From NCBI RefSeq assembly GCF_051131135.1, contig NZ_CP151274.1:1054001-1118000 (forward strand): 64,000 nucleotides of DNA. Reading direction: 5' to 3'. Position numbers and translations under genes: made by a program. The notes under the pieces are model-generated. The model had not been told where the DNA came from. It made no database searches and saw only the letters and a program-made list of their open reading frames with translations. Shown here one piece after another: positions 7,314 to 16,617 of the stretch. Source of the stretch: Thermogladius sp023256015 (GTDB lineage: Archaea > Thermoproteota > Thermoprotei_A > Sulfolobales > Desulfurococcaceae). Numbering within the stretch: position 1 is the first letter of the stretch; each line of letters begins with the position of its first letter.

Positions 7314-8997
7314 GCTTCCCCCCAGAAGATATCTCGATGGTCTTCTCGATCTCGACGGGGGCTTTCTCGGCGATTCTCGGGACCTCTACGTGTGCTTCTT
7401 CGAGCTCTCCGAGAGCCCTCTTGTAGACAGCCTCGGGGTCGTGGTAGTAGTCGAAAACAATCCCTGCTACATCCCAAGCATCGGTTATCCCTCTAACCCT
7501 CATCCAGTTGAGAATGGTGGCCTTCCTCTCGATCTCCTCGAGTATGTCCTCGAAGTCGAGACCCCTCTTCTCTGCTATGTCCCTGAGGTGTATGCTCTTC
7601 GAGAGGTCTACTATGAAGCTGTCTGTCCGCGGGTCCCACTGCGCGATTTTGATGTACTTGTCGGCGTCCTCCACCTCCTGTAGTACTGTGACCCTCCTCC
7701 GCACAGAGACAACGCCTTTCTCGACCCTTGTGAGGACTCTCTGTATGTGTATGAACACGTTCATCAACTTCATGTAGGCCGGCGGTATGTTCATCGGAGG
7801 ACTGGTGAGCCTCTTTATCGCGTAGTCGAGCGTCTCGGCGTGGATGGTTGACAGGCCGCCGTGCCCGGTCGCCATGCTCTGGAAGAGCACGAAGGCCTCC
7901 TCTCCCCTGACCTCGCCGACGATAATGTAGTCTGGCCTGTACCTCAGGCTGAGCTTGACCAAGTCGTAGAGCCTAACGCTCGTCCCTACGCTCTGGCCGA
8001 CCACGAAGGTCTCTCTACTGGTTAACTGCGTCCAGTTGACGTGGGGGAGGTTGAGCTCCGGTGTGTCCTCGATCGTGACGATCTTCTTCCCGGGCTTGAT
8101 GAATAGCGAGATCGCGTTCAGCAACGAGGTCTTGCCGGCACCGGTGCCGCCAGCCACCATCGCCGTCTTGCCGTGCTCGATGAGCGTCCAGAGGTAGGCC
8201 CCTACCACCGAGTCTATTACTTTCCCCTCTATGAGCTCGACGGGGCTGAAAGGCCTCTCCCTGAACTTCCTTATAGTGAAGGTGGGGCCCTTGACGGACA
8301 CCTCCCTCGCGAACGTAGCGGCGAGCCTGTGCTTCTCTGGTAGCATCGCGTCGACTATTGGGTAAGCCACGCTGATGTGCTTCCCGGACATGTGGGCGAG
8401 CTTCATGACGAACTCGTTCAGGTAGTCCTCGCTTTCGAAGATTATGTTCGTGGGGATGCTCTCGAACTTCTTGTGCCAGACGAAGACAGGGGTCTTGACA
8501 CCGTTGCAGGATATGTCCTCGATGTTGGGGTCCCTCATCAGGGGGTCTATGGGACCGTAGCCTATCAGGTTCCTCTCCAGGTAATACATCAGCTTGATCC
8601 TCCGGGAGCCCACAAGCCCCAGCCTCTCCTTGTACTTGTCGGCTATCCTCTGTATCTCCGAGTAGACGTATTCCCTTAGGTCTTTGACGACACCCGGCCT
8701 CGCCGGAGGCCTCATCTCGTCCATCACGATGTCTGTGAGCTTCTCTAGGACCGCCTTGTCTTCCTCGGTCAGCCCGAACTCCTCTACATAGTACACAATG
8801 CCTTCTTTAGTCTCTGCGACCGTGACCTTGACGAAAGGCTTGTAAACGTAGTAGGAGTCTAGGACCTTAGAGCCCGGCTCCCTAATTAGGAGCCGGAGGG
8901 GCTCCTCGACTGGTGTTATGGCTTTGACGAGCTCTCCCAACTCGCTCTTCGGCTTCCTCACCCTCTGCAAGGGGAGTTTAATCGACAGTTTTGGCAA
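7285..8997 (-). CDS. Type IV filament assembly ATPase (GspE/TadA/ArlI family)
   Basis: A 570-residue hexameric ATPase that powers assembly of archaeal type IV pili. Walker A is GGTGAGKT at about 283-290. The Asp box is near TIEDTPEL (308-314), Walker B is in YIIVGEVRGEEA (358-367), and the His box is STIHAE (383-388). The N-terminal 240 residues match the membrane-proximal domain of ArlI/GspE proteins. TTG 8997 follows a strong GGGAGGGAG ribosome site. It is transcribed divergently from the TadC-like platform gene; ATPase and platform are the minimal core of these systems. An archaellum is less likely because no arl accessory genes (arlH, arlG, arlF) are present. Confidence 0.93.
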   Translation of the reverse strand: MPKLSIKLPLQRVRKPKSELGELVKAITPVEEPLRLLIREPGSKVLDSYYVYKPFVKVTVAETKEGIVYYVEEFGLTEEDKAVLEKLTDIVMDEMRPPARPGVVKDLREYVYSEIQRIADKYKERLGLVGSRRIKLMYYLERNLIGYGPIDPLMRDPNIEDISCNGVKTPVFVWHKKFESIPTNIIFESEDYLNEFVMKLAHMSGKHISVAYPIVDAMLPEKHRLAATFAREVSVKGPTFTIRKFRERPFSPVELIEGKVIDSVVGAYLWTLIEHGKTAMVAGGTGAGKTSLLNAISLFIKPGKKIVTIEDTPELNLPHVNWTQLTSRETFVVGQSVGTSVRLYDLVKLSLRYRPDYIIVGEVRGEEAFVLFQSMATGHGGLSTIHAETLDYAIKRLTSPPMNIPPAYMKLMNVFIHIQRVLTRVEKGVVSVRRRVTVLQEVEDADKYIKIAQWDPRTDSFIVDLSKSIHLRDIAEKRGLDFEDILEEIERKATILNWMRVRGITDAWDVAGIVFDYYHDPEAVYKRALGELEEAHVEVPRIAEKAPVEIEKTIEISSGGKPTAQGRQGS

Positions 8998-9081
8998 AAG
9001 CTCCCTCCCAACAATTATATTTCATGTTAGCAACAATATAAAGTTGGGGGATGCGATATTTAACTGTGTGGGGGTCGCTTA

Positions 9082-10848
9082 ATGGGTTTTCTCGACAAGG
9101 TGTACAAGCGGTTTGAGCCCCTAGGTCTGAAGATACTCGAGGTTTACCCGTCTATCAGCACCTCTATCAGGAGGTCAGACCTCCACATACACCCGCCCGT
9201 CTACGCTTCCCTGATCGCCTTCTCCCTGGCAATCTCCACGGGGGTGGCCGTAGCTCTCCTCGCATTAGCCGTCCTCTTGAGGCTCGTGGTCTTAGGAGTC
9301 GTAGCGATCGTCTTGCCCTCCCTCGTATTCCTACTCTTCGTGGCCTACCCGAGCCTGCGCGTCTCGAACAAGGCCTCGGCTATCGACACCGAGTTCCCCT
9401 ACACTATGAGCTACTTGAGCGTCCTAGTCCAGAGCGGTATGAGCCCGTACGTAGCGTTCGAGAGAGTGGCGAGGAGCGGCAAGATAATGCCCCACAGCGC
9501 CGAGATAGGGCAGAGGTTCACGCTACTGGTAAGAGTCCTCGGCAAAGACCCCCTGACGGCCTTCAGCCTACTAAGCGAGAGGTCTCCCAGCCCTATCGTG
9601 AGAGACGTGCTGGCAGGCTACGTCACAACGGTGAGGGCCGGCGGCGACGTGATCGACTACTTGAACAAAAAGGCTAGAGCACTATTCAACGACCTCCTCG
9701 TGAGGATCAAGATAACAGCCGACAGGCTGGGAGGCCTCCTCGAGTCTTACCTCGCAGTAGTCCTCTTGACGCTTCTTACAATGACGGTCATGTACTTCGT
9801 TACACAGAGTTTCGCCGGCGTCCTCCCGTTCGGTCTGACTGGTGGAGGTATTTTCATGCTCTTGTACATACTCCTCCCTCTCCTCTCCTTCGCCGTCATA
9901 TACTTCGCCGACCTCCTCCAGTTCAAGGAGCCCTGGATGGACTGGAGACCCTACATAGTCGCGTTGGGCCTCACAATGCCCTTAGCAGCGCTGTTCCTGT
10001 TCTTCGGCTGGGTCCTCTACACGAGTATACCCCCTTACCACCCCCTGAAGTACAACCCCGTGCTCAGTGGAATGTACACTATGCTGGTCTGGCCGGCAGA
10101 GCTATACCACTTGCCGGGCTACACCTACGGCAGCGTAGCGCTGGGAATGGCGCTGATCTACGCCACCATCCCAGCGGTCGCCTACTACGAGTACGTATCG
10201 AGAGAGTACAAGATCATAAACGGCATCACGAGGTTCATAAGAGACCTGGTCGAGGTCAGGAAGACGGGCCTCTCCCCCGAGAGGAGCATTCTCGAGCTGA
10301 GTAGGAGGAACTACGGTGTGTTCACTAGCTACCTGAGGAAGATGGCTCTCGAGCTCGAGCTAGGTATACCGCTGGGGAGGATCATAGACGAGCTCCTCAG
10401 GAAGATAAGGGTGTGGAGGGCCAAGATCCTCCTGTACATGCTCACGGACAGCATCGAGGTAGGCGGCGGCACCATCGAGGTCCTAGAGTCTCTCGCCGGT
10501 TTCGCCGAGAGCGTCGAGGCAATGGACCTGGAGAAGAAGCGTAGCTTGAGGACGCTGATGATAGTCCCGTACATGGGCGCCATACTCTCGTCCATGACCG
10601 TCATATTGATGGCGAGCTTCATGGGGCAGCTCCCGGTCAGCGTCGGCGCTTACCAGGCAGCCGCTAGCCAGGTACTGCCCAGTATAGTGCTGAACAGCTA
10701 CATAATGGGCCTGGTCGCGGGCAAAGTGGCAAACGAGTCAACGGCCTCCGGCTTCAAGCACGCGCTGATCCTGACAATAGCCTCGGTCGCGTTCTTCGTC
10801 CTCACGCCGATGTTCGGGGGCGGGCTGCTGGGAATGGCTGGTGGTTGA
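9082..10848 (+). CDS. Type IV filament assembly platform protein (TadC/GspF/ArlJ family)
   Basis: A 588-residue polytopic membrane protein expected to form the platform on which pilins are extruded. There are two tandem T2SSF-like halves, each with a cytoplasmic helical bundle: FPYTMSYLSVLVQSGMSPY at about 105-123, and FIRDLVEVRKTGLSPERS near 388-405. Paired membrane spans lie near residues 40-90, 220-320, 350-375 and the C terminus. Length matches archaeal TadC-type proteins. It starts at ATG 9082 and overlaps the first pilin-like gene by 8 bases, so the filament genes are probably cotranscribed from the 9000-9081 intergenic region. Confidence 0.9.
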   Translation: MGFLDKVYKRFEPLGLKILEVYPSISTSIRRSDLHIHPPVYASLIAFSLAISTGVAVALLALAVLLRLVVLGVVAIVLPSLVFLLFVAYPSLRVSNKASAIDTEFPYTMSYLSVLVQSGMSPYVAFERVARSGKIMPHSAEIGQRFTLLVRVLGKDPLTAFSLLSERSPSPIVRDVLAGYVTTVRAGGDVIDYLNKKARALFNDLLVRIKITADRLGGLLESYLAVVLLTLLTMTVMYFVTQSFAGVLPFGLTGGGIFMLLYILLPLLSFAVIYFADLLQFKEPWMDWRPYIVALGLTMPLAALFLFFGWVLYTSIPPYHPLKYNPVLSGMYTMLVWPAELYHLPGYTYGSVALGMALIYATIPAVAYYEYVSREYKIINGITRFIRDLVEVRKTGLSPERSILELSRRNYGVFTSYLRKMALELELGIPLGRIIDELLRKIRVWRAKILLYMLTDSIEVGGGTIEVLESLAGFAESVEAMDLEKKRSLRTLMIVPYMGAILSSMTVILMASFMGQLPVSVGAYQAAASQVLPSIVLNSYIMGLVAGKVANESTASGFKHALILTIASVAFFVLTPMFGGGLLGMAGG

Positions 10849-11605
10849 ACTGAGAGGGCTAAGCGAGGTAGTCTCGGCGGTCATACTCTTCGCTGTCACC
10901 CTGAGCATATCTATAGCCGGGTTCATGTACGTGATGTTCTACCTGGACAGGAACCAGGCCTCCGTGGAATTCGGCTACGTCAAGTCCGTGTTCAGGAACA
11001 TAGCGGTCTCAGCCCTGGAACAACCGTTCAAGCTCGAGTACAGCTACCCGTTTAACTACGTCTCCATCGGGTTCGCCACGAGGCCCTTCAACCTCACACT
11101 CGTGGTCAACAACACGAGGGTCGTAGTGGGGAACATCACGGCTCTGACAGCCGTGGTCAGGAGGAACCTCGTACAGGGGTTCAACCTCGTATACGGGGTC
11201 AACTCGAGCCTCCTACCCTCGGGACACCCCGGTATGCTGGTCTACGAGTACTACCAGCAGGGGGCTAGCGTCCTCGTCTTAGACCCATCCGTAGTCACAT
11301 ACCAGGTAGTCTACGTGAACTCCACACTGGGCGTTAAAGCCAGGGTTACCTTCGTGGTATCGAACTTCACAGGGCTGAATAGACCGGACCGACCACCCGA
11401 GGTCTACGGGCAGGGCCTGCTAGTGCTGAGACACGACCCTAGTAGGGACATCGACCTGGTGTACACCAACGTAACGAGCTTGTCCATCTACATAAACGGT
11501 AAGCAAGTCCAGCTACCCGCCGACGTCCAAACCGTGTTGTCCAGCTCGAGCTACGGGGTAGAGGTCGAGCTCCGGGTCGTTGAAATAGGTGTGATGGTAG
11601 GTTGA
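10841..11605 (+). CDS. Pilin-like surface protein with class III signal peptide
   Basis: A 254-residue protein with a short basic leader, then LSEVVSAVILFAVTLSIS, resembling an archaeal type IV pilin leader cut by PibD after the RG. The rest is a beta-strand-rich extracellular domain with several Asn-x-Ser/Thr sequons. It overlaps the platform gene by 8 bases, starting GTG 10841. It is longer than ordinary major pilins (about 120-180 residues), which suggests a minor pilin or tip component. The cleavage site is inferred from sequence pattern only. Confidence 0.8.
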   Translation: MVELRGLSEVVSAVILFAVTLSISIAGFMYVMFYLDRNQASVEFGYVKSVFRNIAVSALEQPFKLEYSYPFNYVSIGFATRPFNLTLVVNNTRVVVGNITALTAVVRRNLVQGFNLVYGVNSSLLPSGHPGMLVYEYYQQGASVLVLDPSVVTYQVVYVNSTLGVKARVTFVVSNFTGLNRPDRPPEVYGQGLLVLRHDPSRDIDLVYTNVTSLSIYINGKQVQLPADVQTVLSSSSYGVEVELRVVEIGVMVG

Positions 11606-11719
11606 GTGGGCGGGGAGGAGGGGGGTAAGCCCCTAAAACCTGGACAGGCCTCCAGTCTGCCTACCGAGACCCAGTGCCGGACCATGCGAGGAAAACTTAA
11701 TTTAGACACTTACACAAGT

Positions 11720-11729
11720 CTATAAGTAG
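11720..11729 (+). promoter_or_regulatory. TATA box of second pilin-like operon segment
   Basis: CTATAAGTA lies about 26 bases before TTG 11752, the spacing expected for a leaderless transcript. The 146-base gap after the previous gene therefore seems to hold an internal promoter, allowing the later filament genes to be made independently. Confidence 0.5.
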
Positions 11730-11751
11730 TGGCCGGGTAAGGTGCGCTAGT

Positions 11752-12498
11752 TTGAATGGGGTCTCCGAGGTTTTTGCTACTGTTATCATGACGGGCGTCC
11801 TGCTCGCGCTGCTCTCCCTCGTTTTGGGCTACTCTTATTTAGCCGGCTTCAACAACGTCTACCGGGCAGAGTACCTCTACTACAGGCAGGTCCTCCTCAG
11901 TATGGCGACCAACATGTTCTACGTGCTGAACGGCGGCGACTACGTAGTGACCTACCCCAGGTCCACCATGGCCCTGGGCTACAGGCTGTCCGGCTACGTG
12001 GGGGTGTACGTGAACTCGAGCACAAGCCCCGTCCTCTTACTACCGTGCTACTCTGTAACAGCCGCCTCCTACTCTACGTACGCCCAGTCCTCACGATACC
12101 TTTACGGAAACAGCTCCCTCGTAGTCGACGACCCCAGGCTTGTACCCAGCGTGAGGGAGTTCTACGAGAACGGCTCGGCCCGAATAGAGCTGGACACCTG
12201 CCGCCTCTACGCGAGCGTCCAGGCTACCTTCGATAGACTGGGCTCGTTCTACTACTTCAACGTAATGGTCGTAGTGCTCAACCCCGTGTTATCCCCGGGC
12301 AGGGGGTTCGCCGAGCTGTACGCGTCCAGCTCCTCGACCTACTGGTACTCGAACGTCTACAACCTCACAGTGGTGGTAAAGAGCCCGGCCCTCAGTAGCC
12401 CGGTCACCCTGGGGCCGAGGGACATATACAGGCAGTACACGGGAGGCCCGGTGACGGTCTCGCTCACGGTAGTCAACGTAACGGTGGTGATGGGCTAG
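11752..12498 (+). CDS. Pilin-like surface protein
   Basis: A 248-residue protein beginning MNGVSEVFATVIMTGVLLAL, nearly the same layout as the preceding pilin-like protein: a few residues, Gly, then SEV and a single hydrophobic helix. The remainder is Tyr/Ser/Asn/Val-rich beta-type sequence with many sequons and two or three cysteines (LLPCYSV, LDTCRLY) that might form a disulfide outside the cell. Probably a minor pilin. Its stop overlaps the GTG start of the next gene by one base. Confidence 0.75.
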   Translation: MNGVSEVFATVIMTGVLLALLSLVLGYSYLAGFNNVYRAEYLYYRQVLLSMATNMFYVLNGGDYVVTYPRSTMALGYRLSGYVGVYVNSSTSPVLLLPCYSVTAASYSTYAQSSRYLYGNSSLVVDDPRLVPSVREFYENGSARIELDTCRLYASVQATFDRLGSFYYFNVMVVVLNPVLSPGRGFAELYASSSSTYWYSNVYNLTVVVKSPALSSPVTLGPRDIYRQYTGGPVTVSLTVVNVTVVMG

Positions 12499-15110
12499 TG
12501 CCCACACCCGTCTTCACTCACTTGATAGGCTTCGCGGCGATGATAGCCGTCTTCGTCGCGCTCTCACTGTACGCGTTCACCACAGTCGACGTCATGAACA
12601 GGAGGAACATGGAGAACGTGCTGAGCGCCGTCTCGTCTCTTCTCGCCGGCTCCCTCAGGAACCTCCTGATATCGGGGGCCAACGGCAGCCTCCTGACGCT
12701 CAACCTCCCGGTTGAGGTCTACTACGGGGCCGGCTACAACGTCTACATCGGTAACGGCAGTGTTCTAGCACAGTACTTCCCTGCCATTAGGCAGAGAGCC
12801 GACTACGACCCGGCTGCTCTCTACGTAGTGGCCGCGGCGGCGGACAACAAGGTCTGGTCTGCCAGCCTGGTGCTGAAGCCCGCAGACCTCCAGGGGAGGC
12901 AAGTGATGGTCGCTACGGGGAGCTGGGTCTACAACGCGACGCGGGTGGGCTTCGACCCCAACACCGGCTACGCCGAGTCCGGGGTACCCTGGCTGTGCAG
13001 AGAGGCCCTCTACGTCAGAGAGAACTCTGGGTTAAACCTGACCAACTACCCTGTGAGAGTAGTGTTCAACCCGTCAAGTCTCAGCTGCACCTACGGGCTC
13101 CTCAACTACACGCCGACCCCAAACGACTTGAGGTTCGCTGACAGCGACGGAGTTACGCCGCTCAGGTACTGGATAGAGTACTGGAACTCCACAAGCGCCG
13201 TCGTGTGGGTTCAGATACCCTACTTGGAAGCCAGGTCGAACAAGACGATATTCATGTACTGGGGCGCACCCCTCGCGACGTCGAGGAGCGACCCCGGGGT
13301 CTTCCCCATGTTCTACAACTTCAGCGCTGCGGACCAGCAGGCAATACAGGGCGCGTGGGGCGTACTGCCGGTGAACGCCACTAGCTGGAGCATATCACAG
13401 TACAACCTCAGCAGTCTATCGGGAGTGGCGGTTAACGCGACCTTCCCCGGCAAGACGTCCCCGACGCTGCTCACGCTGTTCTACAAGACACCCTTAACGC
13501 TGTCGCCCAGCGGCCAAGGCGTGATAGTAGAGGGCTACGGCGCGCCCCTTACACTCAACGACCAGGACTGGAGGCTAGCCCTCTACAACATAACGGGTGG
13601 GCTGCGGTGGTTCGGTATACAGTTCATACCCCCGGTCATCGACCCCTTCGTAAACGTAAACCTCTCGAACTACACGGTCATCTACGGGAACTGGAGCATA
13701 GTGTCGTCGGGGTCGGAGACCCTCTTGAACGCCTACAACTACAGCAACATCACGATCTCTAACTCCAACTACTGGGCAGCCGCGGTAGTGAGGTGGAACC
13801 CGCCGTCCAACGCCCCTAGAGGGCAGGAGGAGTACCAGATCCTGTTCAAGGTATTGGTCAAGCCGGACGGCGTGCTGAGAGGCCTCGTAGTAGCCCAGGA
13901 CACCAGCCTTTTCAAGAACTTCTTCGTCGCGGTGAACAGCAGCGGCGAGGACCTGGAGCTGTGGATAGGCGACTTGAGAGACGCGAGGACCTGGGATATG
14001 ATCGACTCCGCGAGCCCGCCGGGCTTCGACAGGCCCCACTGGGTGTTCATATACGTAGACATACTCGGCCCAGGGGTCTCAAACCACCTGACGGTCAGAG
14101 TCTACGACGCCGAGACCGGAGACGGGCTCTTGTTCTACTCGAAGCAGAGCGGCCTAGTACCCTCAGACCCTAACTACGTAGGAGCCGTGGCGGTCTCCCC
14201 CTACAGCGACTCCACGCCAGACAACTCCCTCTACGACGACCTCGTCTCGGCGAGGTACGACCCCTCCCAGCAGACGGTCAACTTGACAGCCATAACCTTT
14301 ATAGGGCTGCCGGCCGGCTGGAGCGTGACACTGTTCAGCGACGACCTGACTTACAGTGCGGTGGCGAACGAGAGCGGTGTAGCAGTGGTCGACGTCTCCC
14401 TGAACCCCGTATTGGGTGTCACGACACCAGTCTACATAACTATCTACGACGACCAGGGCTACATCGTGACGACCTTCGTCTTGAACCAGACTATATCGGG
14501 CGGCACCGTGTTCATGTTTCTGCCCCAGCTTACACAGCCTGCTCAGCAGTACGGGGCGGCAGTCCACGCCTCCGGCGTACCGGCTGAGGGGCACATCCCC
14601 CAGTATACGGTCGTTTTCAGGAACTCGAGTTTCCCCGTCCCCTATTGGCTGAACACCAACGTCCCTGTTAGCGTAGGCTCCCTGGCTCTCGCCGGGGTCG
14701 CCTACTTCAACAGCACGGCGTACTACGTCGTGTACAACACTACAGCCTACTACAGCAACTCGTCGTACAGCTACCTCTACCTGAACAGTACCTACTACGG
14801 CTACGTGGACACGGGCCTAGTAGTGATAGGGACGGCGAACGGGAACAGCGACGGGTACGGCAAGTCGAAGACCGTGCCGACATCGGGCTTCTACTACTAC
14901 GTGAGGGCGAGGCCCTTCGTCTACCCCGAGCCGTCAGTTTACTTCGGCCCGGTAGAGAGCGCCTCGCCACCGTCTGTGCCCGTCATCAGCTACTCTCTGA
15001 GGCCGGTGGTCGTGTTCGGCAGCAAGCTCCTCGTGGACGTGGCACTGGTGGTCACGCCCACGGGCGACGAGGTGGTCGTTGTCATGGTCAAGGGGGCGAG
15101 GAGTAGTTGA
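12498..15110 (+). CDS. Large surface protein with DUF2341 domain, candidate adhesin
   Basis: An 870-residue protein with one N-terminal membrane helix (about 8-30) and a long extracellular part. Residues about 165-260 match DUF2341: NYPVRVVF, then LRFADSDGVTPLRYWIEYWN, then IPYLEARSNKTIFMYWGAP. A lectin/concanavalin-like jelly-roll region probably follows (about 270-600), then Ser/Thr/Tyr-rich beta domains. DUF2341 occurs in bacterial and archaeal surface and glycan-binding proteins. Its place inside a pilus operon suggests a filament-tip adhesin. Sequons are abundant. GTG 12498 overlaps the previous stop by one base, and the next gene overlaps by four. Confidence 0.8.
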   Translation: MPTPVFTHLIGFAAMIAVFVALSLYAFTTVDVMNRRNMENVLSAVSSLLAGSLRNLLISGANGSLLTLNLPVEVYYGAGYNVYIGNGSVLAQYFPAIRQRADYDPAALYVVAAAADNKVWSASLVLKPADLQGRQVMVATGSWVYNATRVGFDPNTGYAESGVPWLCREALYVRENSGLNLTNYPVRVVFNPSSLSCTYGLLNYTPTPNDLRFADSDGVTPLRYWIEYWNSTSAVVWVQIPYLEARSNKTIFMYWGAPLATSRSDPGVFPMFYNFSAADQQAIQGAWGVLPVNATSWSISQYNLSSLSGVAVNATFPGKTSPTLLTLFYKTPLTLSPSGQGVIVEGYGAPLTLNDQDWRLALYNITGGLRWFGIQFIPPVIDPFVNVNLSNYTVIYGNWSIVSSGSETLLNAYNYSNITISNSNYWAAAVVRWNPPSNAPRGQEEYQILFKVLVKPDGVLRGLVVAQDTSLFKNFFVAVNSSGEDLELWIGDLRDARTWDMIDSASPPGFDRPHWVFIYVDILGPGVSNHLTVRVYDAETGDGLLFYSKQSGLVPSDPNYVGAVAVSPYSDSTPDNSLYDDLVSARYDPSQQTVNLTAITFIGLPAGWSVTLFSDDLTYSAVANESGVAVVDVSLNPVLGVTTPVYITIYDDQGYIVTTFVLNQTISGGTVFMFLPQLTQPAQQYGAAVHASGVPAEGHIPQYTVVFRNSSFPVPYWLNTNVPVSVGSLALAGVAYFNSTAYYVVYNTTAYYSNSSYSYLYLNSTYYGYVDTGLVVIGTANGNSDGYGKSKTVPTSGFYYYVRARPFVYPEPSVYFGPVESASPPSVPVISYSLRPVVVFGSKLLVDVALVVTPTGDEVVVVMVKGARSS

Positions 15111-16240
15111 AGGAGATAGTCGAGTACGTACTGGCGTTCATTATACTCCTCTCGGTGATACCTGTCTTCAACATGATGGTCAACGTCTACTACAAGCCCC
15201 TAGTCAAGGCCCCCCAGACCAACGTAGTGGACATCTACGCCACGGCCGTGTCGCTCGCCCTGAGCAACGCCTTCTCGAGCGGCAACCTCACACCGGAGCT
15301 CCCGGAGCTCTACAACAGCATCGTGAACTACGTTAATAGCGCCGTGGGCGAGACCATCTACAGCAGGTACGGCTTCAACGCCACTGTTTCATCCGGGGTC
15401 ACGGCCGTCACCGTGAGCGGGGGTAGCCTGGTCGTCAAGACCCTATACAACGGGACGCTCGCAGTACTATTGGTATTTAAAGGCGGCGGTTGGAGCACGC
15501 TCTCGAAGGCGAGCCCCGACGCTTTCGACCCTAGCTCGGGGACCTACACCTACACCTTCACGCTCCAGAGCACCCCGCAGGCTGTCGTGGCGGTCCTCGA
15601 GTCGTCCTCTGCCAGGTTCGTCAACTACTGGTTCCAGGACCCGTCCGCGTCGGCCTACCTGTACTCTAGTTCAGGGAACGTGATGCTGGCGGTCTCTAAC
15701 AGCGTCCTCTCGACAGTAATGGCGTACAACCACCCGAACTTCTCTACCGTCTACAACACCACCCTGCTCTACTACGCTAACAACACGTTCAACGCCTACA
15801 GCTCGACCTACTACGAGCCGCTCGTGTGGGTCGTCTTCTACCCGGGGAGGTACGACAACGTGACACTGAATAGGAGTAGCATAGGCTACTACTCGAGGCC
15901 GGCTGGAGCCTGGAACTCGACCTACAGCACCCTGAGGACCTTTGTGGGCGAGACCCACGTCACAGTCAACCTGACCTGCCAGTGGGTCTCCGGCAACTAC
16001 TACTGCTCGAATCCGGTCTACGTGAGTAGCTGGGCTGGCACCAGGGACCTCGTCCTCCCCATATCCAACCTCGTCATGGTCGTAGTCTACGACGGCTCCA
16101 ACTCCATACCAGCACCCGTCTACAGGGGCGCGTTCAGCGTAGGCGAGAGGCCACCGTCGAGCGGGTACTGGGAGACAACCTACTACGTCAGGCTCGGCCT
16201 GTTCGACTACGTAGTAGACCTGAAGGTGTGGCAGCGGTGA
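15107..16240 (+). CDS. One-pass surface protein of the filament locus
   Basis: A 377-residue protein with an N-terminal hydrophobic helix (EYVLAFIILLSVIPVFNMM, residues 6-24) and a beta-rich ectodomain with many sequons. I recognise no known domain. The N terminus resembles pseudopilin or TadE-like anchors more than a canonical archaeal pilin leader. TTG 15107 overlaps the DUF2341 gene by four bases, so the two are probably translated together and may act as partners. Role inferred from context. Confidence 0.7.
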   Translation: MKEIVEYVLAFIILLSVIPVFNMMVNVYYKPLVKAPQTNVVDIYATAVSLALSNAFSSGNLTPELPELYNSIVNYVNSAVGETIYSRYGFNATVSSGVTAVTVSGGSLVVKTLYNGTLAVLLVFKGGGWSTLSKASPDAFDPSSGTYTYTFTLQSTPQAVVAVLESSSARFVNYWFQDPSASAYLYSSSGNVMLAVSNSVLSTVMAYNHPNFSTVYNTTLLYYANNTFNAYSSTYYEPLVWVVFYPGRYDNVTLNRSSIGYYSRPAGAWNSTYSTLRTFVGETHVTVNLTCQWVSGNYYCSNPVYVSSWAGTRDLVLPISNLVMVVVYDGSNSIPAPVYRGAFSVGERPPSSGYWETTYYVRLGLFDYVVDLKVWQR

Positions 16241-16617
16241 GGGGGCAGGTCCAGATAATCGCCTCGGCCGCCGCGATAGGGCTCCTCGTAGCCGTGGTCT
16301 CCATCCTCTACTTGAACGTACTATCCGGCGTCTCCTCCTACAGGGTGATGGAGGTGGGGTCGAACGTCTACAGCGTCATAGGCTCCAAGATGACTTGGGG
16401 CGCTTGCGAGCTGGCGTACGCCCTGAAAAACTCTACAGGGGTCTCCTACGTGTTCGTGAACGTGACGGTGATCGACCTCAGTACAGGGAGGACTTTAGGC
16501 GTGGACTACTGCGAGCTGAGGTCGTCTCAGTCCTCAGGCTACTACAGGACCTACACGTACATGAGGGAGACGAGAGACGGGCTCGTATACTTCTACGTCG
16601 TGAGGGTGGCTCCGTGA
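16237..16617 (+). CDS. Small pilin-like protein of the filament locus
   Basis: About 126 residues: MRG, then QVQIIASAAAIGLLVAVVSILY, a leader compatible with PibD processing after Gly, then a short ectodomain with one cysteine pair (GACELAY, VDYCELR). GTG 16237 forms a GTGA overlap with the previous stop; GTG 16228 in the same frame would add three residues. Its size suits a minor pilin. Confidence 0.7.
   Translation: MRGQVQIIASAAAIGLLVAVVSILYLNVLSGVSSYRVMEVGSNVYSVIGSKMTWGACELAYALKNSTGVSYVFVNVTVIDLSTGRTLGVDYCELRSSQSSGYYRTYTYMRETRDGLVYFYVVRVAP

Noticed and set aside
7285..10848. Archaellum (flagellum) operon
   Set aside because: The ATPase and platform are related to ArlI and ArlJ, but arlF, arlG, arlH and typical archaellins are missing. 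An adhesion pilus-type filament fits better.
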